Shown here: piece after piece, positions 7,501 to 12,271 of the stretch
Position numbering within the stretch: position 1 is the stretch's first letter
How the letters are laid out: each line of letters begins with the position of its first letter
Assembly: GCA_035632215.1 (NCBI GenBank)
Contig: DASQHF010000149.1
Span: forward strand, 1-12,271
Direction: 5' to 3'
DNA length: 12,271 bases
Source: CAIYRG01 sp035632215
Lineage (GTDB): Bacteria; Pseudomonadota; Alphaproteobacteria; Micropepsales; Micropepsaceae
The notes under the pieces: generated by a model
Database searches by the model: none
Told to the model about the DNA's origin: nothing
What the model saw: the letters and a program-made list of their open reading frames with translations, nothing else
Translations under genes and position numbers: made by a program

Positions 7501-8379
7501 ATGATCGTCGTCCTGATCCTCATTTTCGCGCTCGTCGGGCTCGCTGCCGCGGGCTTCGTCGTGCTGCCGCTTTTTAGGGGCAAGCGCGAGAAGGCGACCG
7601 CCTGGCTCGCCGTCGGCTCAGGCTTGGGCGTCATGGCTTTGGGGCTCGGCATCTACGCCATACTCGGGCAGCCGAAGATCGCGCTCGTCTCGCTGACCGG
7701 GCCGTCGCAAACCGACTATCCCGCGCTCATCGCGACGCTCGCGCGCCAGATGCCGAACCGCCCGGGCGACCTTCAGGGCTGGACATTGCTCGGGCGCGGC
7801 TATGCGACGCTCGGAAACGCGGCGCAGGCCGAGAAAGCGCTCGCGCGCGCGATCGATGTCGCCAAGGCGCAGGACGGCCGCGCACCGCCCGATCTGCTTT
7901 CGGAATACGCCCAGGCGCTGACGGAAGAAAACGGCGGCGTGACCAAGGAAGCCGAAGCCGCCTTCCGCGAGGCGGTGGAGGAGAATCCGAACGATCTCAT
8001 CTCGCGCTATTTCATCGGGCTCGCCCTGAAAGACCGCGGCGACAAGGACGGGGCGTTGAAAACCTGGCAGGCCGTGTTGGCCGAGGCGCCGCCGAACGCG
8101 CCGTGGCGGGGCGATCTCGTGAACGAGATGGCGGCGCTGACCGCACAATCGGGCGGCGGCGCGCCCAATCCGATGGCAATGGTGGCGCAGCTCGCGAGCC
8201 GGCTCGAGAGCAGTCCGAACGATCTGAACGGCTGGCTGATGCTGATCCGCGCCTACAAGGTGCTGGGACAAGTGGACAAGGCAAAGGAAGCGCTCGCCAA
8301 GGCGCGCGACGTGTTCGCCAACCAGGCCGACGCGCAGACGGCACTTTCGCAAGAAGCCAAGGAAATCGCGCTGGATTGA
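7501..8379 (+). CDS. Membrane-anchored TPR protein resembling cytochrome c biogenesis factor CcmI/CycH (short form)
   Basis: A 292-residue protein with two N-terminal membrane segments (about residues 2-25 and 36-57) joined by a short basic loop F-R-G-K-R-E-K, then a soluble, probably periplasmic domain of TPR-like helices. TPR-like units are visible around 92-120 (G-W-T-L-L-G-R-G-Y-A-T-L-G), 152-192 (N-P-N-D-L-I-S-R-Y-F-I-G-L-A) and 240-268 (G-W-L-M-L-I-R-A-Y-K-V-L-G). In CcmI such a domain presents apocytochrome c to the heme ligation machinery. This copy is about 100 residues shorter than the CycH/CcmI I know and lacks the long loop with a leucine zipper between the membrane segments; no ccm genes flank it. 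It may be a stand-alone CcmI or a different TPR adaptor. Start ATG 7501 has only a weak ribosome site. Confidence 0.7.
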   Translation: MIVVLILIFALVGLAAAGFVVLPLFRGKREKATAWLAVGSGLGVMALGLGIYAILGQPKIALVSLTGPSQTDYPALIATLARQMPNRPGDLQGWTLLGRGYATLGNAAQAEKALARAIDVAKAQDGRAPPDLLSEYAQALTEENGGVTKEAEAAFREAVEENPNDLISRYFIGLALKDRGDKDGALKTWQAVLAEAPPNAPWRGDLVNEMAALTAQSGGGAPNPMAMVAQLASRLESSPNDLNGWLMLIRAYKVLGQVDKAKEALAKARDVFANQADAQTALSQEAKEIALD

Positions 8380-8395
8380 TCCGGCGAGTCTAATC

Positions 8396-8520
8396 CCCCC
8401 TCTCCCGCTCGGGATGTCGCTTTGCTCCATCCCTCACGACCTCTCCCCCTTCGGGGGCGAGGGGTAATTAGGTTCAATCCCCCTCGCCCCCGTGAGGGGG
8501 AGAGGGCTGGGGAGAGGGGG
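8396..8520. repeat. Structured intergenic palindromic repeat, copy 1
   Basis: A 125-bp element that begins 16 bases after the stop of the TPR gene. Outer ends are inverted repeats C5-T-C-T-C3 (8396-8406) and its complement (8510-8520). Inside are a small hairpin, G-G-G-A-T-G (8411-8416) with C-A-T-C-C-C (8428-8433), and a large hairpin made of 8440-8450/8495-8505 (11 bp) and 8452-8464/8480-8492 (13 bp) with a 15-nt loop. The same architecture recurs at 10818-10940. It could work as a terminator or mRNA 3'-end stabiliser, or simply be a mobile palindromic element of the REP/RPE sort. Short open frames within it on either strand are not credible genes. Confidence 0.85.
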
Positions 8521-8536
8521 CTGATTCTAAAACAGC

Positions 8537-8558
8537 AACGGCGGCTGGAGCCGCCGTT
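8537..8558 (-). terminator. Likely intrinsic terminator for the small secreted protein gene
   Basis: A perfect 10-bp stem (8537-8546 and 8549-8558; core C-G-G-C-G-G-C-T) with a 2-base spacer, about 30 bases beyond the stop of the minus-strand gene at 8586. On the minus strand it is followed by G-C-T-G-T-T-T-T-A, a modest U tract. On the plus strand no U tract follows. Confidence 0.65.
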
Positions 8559-8585
8559 CCAGAATTTCGCTGTAATTGAAAAGGC

Positions 8586-8861
8586 TTAACCGGCGACGCG
8601 ACCTTGCCAGACCGGCCAGCAGCTGGTCTTACCCGAGGCCTTGGTGGCGTTGTAGAGCCGCATCTGGGCGTCCTCGGCATTCGCCCCTTGGGCGGTGGCG
8701 ATATAGTCGCCGCCGGCCGAGCACCAGACATAGAATTGGTGCGTGCCCTTGGTAAAGAAGTCGACTTGGCGGTCGGAGGAGAAGTTGCCGGCCGCGGCCA
8801 CTCCCGCAGCTGCGAACAGAACCCCGCCGATGGCTGCGATGAGCACCCGCTTCACGATCAT
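8586..8861 (-). CDS. Small secreted protein of unknown function
   Basis: A 91-residue protein I do not recognise. Residues 1-24 form a good signal peptide: M-I-V-K-R, a hydrophobic Ala/Gly/Val core, then G-V-A-A-A before G-N-F-S-S-D. The mature part of about 67 residues has two cysteines, Cys47 in Y-V-W-C-S-A-G-G-D-Y and Cys81 in T-S-C-W-P-V-W, which could pair in the periplasm, and a middle helix-like stretch A-E-D-A-Q-M-R-L-Y-N-A. The start at 8861 is chosen because A-G-G-G-G-A lies five bases upstream and the signal peptide begins there; an in-frame ATG at 8912 would bury the signal peptide. It has its own 153-bp upstream region and a terminator, so it is probably monocistronic. The clear signal peptide, ribosome site and terminator argue for a real gene. 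Confidence 0.75.
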   Translation of the reverse strand: MIVKRVLIAAIGGVLFAAAGVAAAGNFSSDRQVDFFTKGTHQFYVWCSAGGDYIATAQGANAEDAQMRLYNATKASGKTSCWPVWQGRVAG

Positions 8862-9014
8862 GAGAATCCCCTCGGTCGACGAAATATTTGTCGGCTGTAG
8901 TAAAACTGCCATAGGTCAAGCTTGGCGGCAACCCTTAATTTTCGTCCCCCCATCACATTATCCCTCGGGAATTTCTCGATAATTTTTGGGTGAATTGATT
9001 AAAGCGCAGACACG

Positions 9015-9803
9015 TTAACCAGTCGCGGGCGGATCGGCTTCGGCCTCGACGCCGTGCGCGCGGCCCATCGCAACGATCGCAACGGCAGCTTGGTTAACTT
9101 TCGTGAGGTTGCGGCCGCGAATAACGAGCGTCGTGCCGGCGCTTCCCGGACGCTGGGTGGCGGCGCCAAGATCGGCGAAGAACGGATAGCTGCCGATGGC
9201 AAGCTCCGGGAAGTTCTCCTGGATCGCTTGAAGCTCGGCCGCAATCGCTCCTTCCGGCAATTTGATCCGCATGCTCCGCGTGATGACGGGAACGCCACGC
9301 TCAAGTCTGGACGCGACATCGTCCAGCATTGCCTGCATGATTTTGGGCACCCCGGCCAAGACAAAGACATTCTCGATCTGAAACCCGGGCGCGACAGAGA
9401 TCGGATTCTCGATGAGCGTTGCGCCTGAAGGCGTGCGGGCCATGCGCTGGCGGCGCTCGTTGAACTCGCCAGGCGCGTAGCGTTTCTCGAGCATCGCCAT
9501 GGCTTGCGGATGATGCTCGACGGGAAGACCGAAGGCGCGGCCGATTGCGTCGGCAGTGATGTCGTCGTGAGTCGGCCCGATGCCGCCGGTGGTAAAAACA
9601 TAGGTATAGCGGGCGCGAAGCGCGTTCACCGCAGCGACGATCTCAAGCTCGATGTCGGGCACGATGCGGACTTCCAAAAGGTCGATCCCGAAGGGGTTAA
9701 GGAACTTGGCGATCGCCGCGACATTCACGTCTTGGGTGCGGCCGGACAGGATCTCGTCGCCGATGACGACGATTCCGGCGCTCATAGCGGCATTTTCGGC
9801 CAT
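9015..9803 (-). CDS. CinA-like / molybdopterin-binding (MoCF_biosynth) domain protein
   Basis: A 262-residue protein with the MoaB/MogA-type fold found at the N-terminus of competence/damage-inducible protein CinA. Family signatures are G-I-V-V-I-G-D-E-I-L-S-G (residues 10-21), the classic start of the CinA/MoCF domain, and T-T-G-G-I-G-P-T-H-D-D-I-T (71-83), the substrate-binding loop. The C-terminal nicotinamide-nucleotide amidase (PncC) domain of full CinA (about 400 residues) is absent; this short form is common in alphaproteobacteria. In full CinA the N-terminal domain hydrolyses ADP-ribose; whether this one does is unknown. The ATG at 9803 has G-G-G-G-A five bases upstream; a second in-frame ATG (9785) is possible. 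It is divergent from map with 139 bases between, an arrangement that fits the conserved neighbourhood of map and radC. Confidence 0.85.
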   Translation of the reverse strand: MAENAAMSAGIVVIGDEILSGRTQDVNVAAIAKFLNPFGIDLLEVRIVPDIELEIVAAVNALRARYTYVFTTGGIGPTHDDITADAIGRAFGLPVEHHPQAMAMLEKRYAPGEFNERRQRMARTPSGATLIENPISVAPGFQIENVFVLAGVPKIMQAMLDDVASRLERGVPVITRSMRIKLPEGAIAAELQAIQENFPELAIGSYPFFADLGAATQRPGSAGTTLVIRGRNLTKVNQAAVAIVAMGRAHGVEAEADPPATG

Positions 9804-9942
9804 GAATTCCCCGTACCCGGTCTTGAAGCTGGCGTGCCCTCGCCCCCACGTGTAAAAGCGAATCTAAAGCATTCGTGGTAGCTTTCATCTTTGAAAGAGC
9901 ATGGGCCGGTGCAGCCCAGCAAGTTGAGCGTAGAAGAGCGAA

Positions 9943-10803
9943 ATGAACGAAACCGTATTGGAAGTCGCATCGGACCTCGGACTTGATCGCGAGGCGATCG
10001 AAGTCGCGCGGCGCTCGGCGTTTGCCGTCCAGACCCACCGGCGGGAGGATTTCGAGGGCATGCGCAGGGCGGGCCGCTTGGCCGCCGAGGTGCTCGATCT
10101 TCTGGTGCCCGAAGTTAAGCCCGGCGTCACGACGGCCGCGCTCGACAAGATCGCGTACGACTACACGACCGCGAACGGCGCATTACCCGCTTGCCTCGGC
10201 TATCGTGGCTATCGCCACACGCTCTGCACGTCCATCAATCACGTCGTCTGTCACGGCATCCCGAGCGACCGGCCCTTGAAGGACGGCGACATCTTGAACA
10301 TCGACGTGACGGTTGTGCTCGACGGCTGGCACGGCGACACCAGCCGCATGTACTACGTCGGCGAGGTGAAGCGCAAAGCCCAGCGCCTCGTCGAGATCAC
10401 CTACGAATCCATGATGCGCGGCATCGCGGTGGCGAAGCCGGGCGCAACCACGGGCGATATCGGTCACGCCATTCAGGCTTATGCCGAGGACGAAGAGCGC
10501 TGCGCGGTGGTGCGCGATTTCTGCGGCCACGGTTTGGGGCGCATCTTCCACGCGCTTCCCAACATCGTGCATTACGGAAGGCCCGGTCAGGGCGTCGTGT
10601 TGAAGCCCGGCATGTTCTTCACCGTCGAGCCGATGATCAATTTGGGCGGCTATGCGGTGAAGGTGTTGAGCGACGGCTGGACGGCGGTGACGCGCGACCG
10701 TTCCTTATCGGCGCAGTTCGAGCACTCGATCGGGATGACGAACGAGGGCTACGAGATCTTCACGCTCTCGCCCAAAGGCTGGCACGCGCCACCGTATAGT
10801 TGA
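9943..10803 (+). CDS. map: Methionine aminopeptidase, type I
   Basis: A 286-residue cytosolic metalloprotease that removes the initiator methionine from new proteins. The five metal ligands are all present: Asp121 (L-N-I-D-V-T), Asp132 (W-H-G-D-T-S-R), His196 (C-G-H-G-L-G), Glu229 (T-V-E-P-M) and Glu260 (Q-F-E-H-S). They are offset by a constant 24-25 residues from the E. coli enzyme. The substrate-contact His104 (C-H-G-I-P) and His203 are also kept. The N-terminus is about 24 residues longer than in E. coli, with no zinc-finger Cys, so this is the type Ia form with a short extension. The ATG at 9943 has only a weak purine-rich ribosome site (G-A-A-G-A-G). The next plus-strand gene, radC, is 196 bases away, beyond a structured repeat. 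Confidence 0.96.
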   Translation: MNETVLEVASDLGLDREAIEVARRSAFAVQTHRREDFEGMRRAGRLAAEVLDLLVPEVKPGVTTAALDKIAYDYTTANGALPACLGYRGYRHTLCTSINHVVCHGIPSDRPLKDGDILNIDVTVVLDGWHGDTSRMYYVGEVKRKAQRLVEITYESMMRGIAVAKPGATTGDIGHAIQAYAEDEERCAVVRDFCGHGLGRIFHALPNIVHYGRPGQGVVLKPGMFFTVEPMINLGGYAVKVLSDGWTAVTRDRSLSAQFEHSIGMTNEGYEIFTLSPKGWHAPPYS

Positions 10804-10817
10804 GGACGCGTGTAACA

Positions 10818-10940
10818 CCCCCTCTCCCGCTCGGGATTTCGCTTCGCTCAAATCCCTCACGCCCTCTCCCCCTCACGGGGGCGAGGGGAATTGAGCTCGA
10901 ATCCCCTCGCCCCCGTAGGGGGAGAGGGCTAGGGAGAGGG
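10818..10940. repeat. Structured intergenic palindromic repeat, copy 2
   Basis: Homologous to the element at 8396-8520 in sequence and layout, and in the same orientation. It begins 14 bases after the map stop. The small hairpin pairs G-G-G-A-T-T-T (10833-10839) with A-A-A-T-C-C-C (10850-10856). The large hairpin pairs 10861-10873 with 10917-10929 (13 bp) and 10875-10888 with 10903-10916 (14 bp), with a single unpaired C between and a 14-nt loop. Its stems are slightly longer and more perfect than in copy 1. It lies between map and radC and could uncouple their expression. Confidence 0.85.
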
Positions 10941-10999
10941 CGGAGCTCAAAATTCCACCACATTGTTGGGAGACAGTCCGCCCTGACGCTAGGTCAGCC

Positions 11000-11662
11000 G
11001 TGACACTCGTTCCTCCCAAACTTTCGCGCCGGGCTTCGGGGCTCGCCGACGGTGAAGCCTTCGAGCCGCATTATGTCGGTCATCGCGAACGTTTGCGGGA
11101 GCGGTTCTTGGACGGGGGCGCGGACGCGCTCCCCGATTACGAGCTATTGGAATTGCTTCTCTTCATGGCAATTCCGCGCCGAGACACGAAGCCCTTGGCC
11201 AAGCAGCTTTACGACCACTTCAACAAGAATTTCGGCGACGTCATCGCGGCGCCGGCCGAGGAGCTCAAAAAATTCGGGCTGACCGACAACGCGGTCGCCG
11301 CAATGAAAGTGGTCGAGGCCGCGGCCTTGAGACTCGCACGCGTGAAGGTGCTCGACCGCCCGGCGCTTTCCTCATGGGAGGCGGTGCTCGACTATTGCTC
11401 CGCCGCGATGGGCCGCGCCGAGCGGGAAGAGTTCCGCGTGCTCTTCCTCGACCGCAAGAACGCGCTCCTGCACGAGGAAGTGCATCAGCAGGGGACCGTC
11501 GACCACACGCCGGTTTACCCGCGGGAAGTGGTGAAGCGCGCGCTCGAGCTGAACGCGTCCGCTCTCATCCTGGTGCACAATCATCCGAGCGGCGATCCGA
11601 CACGATGGAATCAGAATTTTTGTTGCCCGGAGTGCGCTGCAGCGATATCATCTGTACACTGA
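11000..11662 (+). CDS. radC: RadC/JAB-domain protein, 3' end replaced (probable pseudogene)
   Basis: A 220-residue frame starting at GTG 11000, with A-G-G at 10991-10993 as a ribosome site. The first 201 residues are a good RadC: G-H-R-E-R-L-R-E-R-F (27-36), a helix-hairpin-helix-like region with Y-E-L-L-E-L-L-L-F, then the JAB/MPN domain with V-L-F-L-D-R-K-N and L-I-L-V-H-N-H-P-S-G-D-P-T (189-201). The metal-binding pattern begins with His193 and His195, but the following P-S-x-x-D that carries the metal-ligand Asp, and the last 25-40 residues of the family, are missing. Instead there are 19 unrelated residues, R-W-N-Q-N-F-C-C-P-E and so on, to a stop. Neither other forward frame restores the family end, so this is not a simple frameshift. 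Function is probably lost. RadC's own role in the cell is unsettled despite the 'DNA repair' name. Confidence 0.85.
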   Translation: MTLVPPKLSRRASGLADGEAFEPHYVGHRERLRERFLDGGADALPDYELLELLLFMAIPRRDTKPLAKQLYDHFNKNFGDVIAAPAEELKKFGLTDNAVAAMKVVEAAALRLARVKVLDRPALSSWEAVLDYCSAAMGRAEREEFRVLFLDRKNALLHEEVHQQGTVDHTPVYPREVVKRALELNASALILVHNHPSGDPTRWNQNFCCPECAAAISSVH

Positions 11663-11760
11663 TTTACGTGCGTTCAAGTTCTGAATTTCAGCCGCTTTGT
11701 TTGATCTGTATCCAGATATATTCTCAGATCGCTTGGCGGTGCAATCTTTGTAATTAATGC
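11603..11760. other. Low-GC junction segment between radC and the helicase gene
   Basis: Bases 11641-11760 contain 48 G+C of 120 (40%), against 38 of 60 (63%) in the next 60 bases and similarly high values elsewhere. The segment begins where radC stops resembling its family and also encodes the last ~37 residues of the convergent helicase frame. It carries small inverted repeats (G-A-T-C-T-G at 11703-11708 with C-A-G-A-T-C at 11725-11730) but no clear insertion-sequence ends, target duplication or transposase. It may be the scar of a foreign insertion, a rearrangement breakpoint, or a false join in the assembly. Confidence 0.55.
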
Positions 11761-12271
11761 GAGAGCCTACCCACTCGTCCAACCGAAACGGCAGACAATC
11801 GCCGTGGACTTGCGGCCGTGGAAACCATTTCCGGGGCGGTCTGGCTTCGTTTCCGGATTCCGTCTGCCGCACGGGTGGCCTGCGCGCATCGCCTGCAACC
11901 GTCAGGGGACGTTTGACGAGCTGTTCGATGGCCCGAAGCGAACTGCGCTCGGAAGCGTCGCAGAACGAGATCGCGATACCGCCGCTCCCGGCGCGGGCGG
12001 TCCTGCCGATCCGGTGGATGTAATTCTCGGCAACGTCGGGAATGTCCAGATTGATGACGTGCGATACATCGTCGATATCGATGCCGCGCGCGGCGATGTC
12101 GGTCGCGACGAGGACCCGCGAACGGCCGGAACGAAAGCCTTCGAGCGCGCGCTGGCGTGCATTTTGCGACTTGTTGCCGTGAATGGCGTCCGCCCGATGC
12201 CCGGCCTTGCCCAGCGTTTCCGCGACCCTGTTGGCGTGATGCTTGGTGCGGGTGAACACGATCACCCGCTT
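11648..12271 (-). CDS. DEAD-box ATP-dependent RNA helicase (RhlE-like), C-terminal part
   Basis: The gene enters from the right edge; 207 residues of the second RecA-like domain and tail are visible and no start is in the window. Helicase motifs in order: IV (V-I-V-F-T-R-T), V (V-L-V-A-T-D-I-A-A-R-G-I-D-I) and VI (Y-I-H-R-I-G-R-T-A-R-A-G), followed by the I-S-F-C-D-A-S-E-R segment usual in RhlE-type proteins. Such helicases remodel RNA in ribosome assembly and mRNA decay. After K-R-P-L-T-V-A the tail is a Pro/Arg-rich linker, then an unusual ending with two Cys (H-G-D-C-L-P-F and K-D-C-T) and a Lys/Asn/Ser-rich end encoded in the low-GC segment. That ending is unlike typical basic tails and may be acquired read-through sequence. 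It converges with the truncated radC, overlapping it by 15 bases (11648-11662). Confidence 0.88.
   Translation of the reverse strand, partial: KRVIVFTRTKHHANRVAETLGKAGHRADAIHGNKSQNARQRALEGFRSGRSRVLVATDIAARGIDIDDVSHVINLDIPDVAENYIHRIGRTARAGSGGIAISFCDASERSSLRAIEQLVKRPLTVAGDARRPPVRQTESGNEARPPRKWFPRPQVHGDCLPFRLDEWVGSRINYKDCTAKRSENISGYRSNKAAEIQNLNARKSVYR

Noticed and set aside
8396..10940. CRISPR-like array
   Set aside because: There are only two copies, about 2.4 kb apart with whole genes between, and no cas genes; they are dispersed palindromic elements.
10760..11003. Short open frames on both strands through the repeat at 10818-10940 (and likewise at 8253-8477)
   Set aside because: Their Pro/Leu/Arg/Gly-rich products arise from the palindromic C- and G-rich arms; similar peptides appear in both copies because the DNA is repeated, not because a protein is conserved.
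11611..11684. Possible insertion-sequence ends: T-C-A-G-A-A (11611-11616) and T-T-C-T-G-A (11679-11684)
   Set aside because: Only six bases match exactly, there is no flanking target duplication, and the 60 bases between cannot encode a transposase.

Overview
This window is a GC-rich (roughly 60-65% G+C by eye), densely coded piece of a chromosome, most likely from an alphaproteobacterium of the Hyphomicrobiales/Rhodospirillales type. The pointers are a sucB-lpdA gene pair at the end of a 2-oxoglutarate dehydrogenase operon, a secreted DUF992 protein, a single-domain CinA-like protein next to map and radC, and a CcmI-like TPR protein. The exact genus cannot be read from the sequence.

Layout. 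Bases 1-1961 (+) hold the 3' part of odhB/sucB and all of lpdA, the E2 and E3 subunits of the 2-oxoglutarate dehydrogenase complex. A perfect 12-bp stem follows and also serves the convergent DUF992 gene (2039-2521, -). A group A flavoprotein monooxygenase (2666-3907, -) is divergent from an MmgE/PrpD-family protein with a twin-arginine signal (4020-5504, +). A type II toxin-antitoxin pair, toxin gene first (6102-5514, -), is packed against the end of the PrpD gene and has a 16-bp palindrome directly in front of the toxin start. An Old Yellow Enzyme of the YqjM type (6220-7299, +), a tRNA-Leu(UAA) (7360-7447, +) and a short CcmI-like TPR protein (7501-8379, +) follow. A small secreted orphan protein (8586-8861, -) and a CinA/MoaB-like protein (9015-9803, -) come next. 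They are followed by map (9943-10803, +), radC (from 11000, +) and, entering from the right edge on the minus strand, the C-terminal half of a DEAD-box RNA helicase (12271-11648).

Most of this is housekeeping sequence. Four places stand out. (1) radC loses its family sequence abruptly at about base 11602, in the middle of its metal-binding motif, and runs into a segment of about 40% G+C that also forms the odd tail of the convergent helicase. (2) Two homologous, highly structured palindromic elements (8396-8520 and 10818-10940) each begin 14-16 nt after the stop codon of a plus-strand gene, and one of their stems shows a compensatory base-pair change. (3) The toxin-antitoxin operon has an operator-like palindrome overlapping its likely promoter, so close to the toxin AUG that the mRNA may be nearly leaderless. 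(4) A PrpD-fold enzyme appears to carry a Tat export signal while keeping its active-site residues. No CRISPR array, complete insertion sequence or phage gene was seen, and I cannot show a wholly new multi-gene system here.
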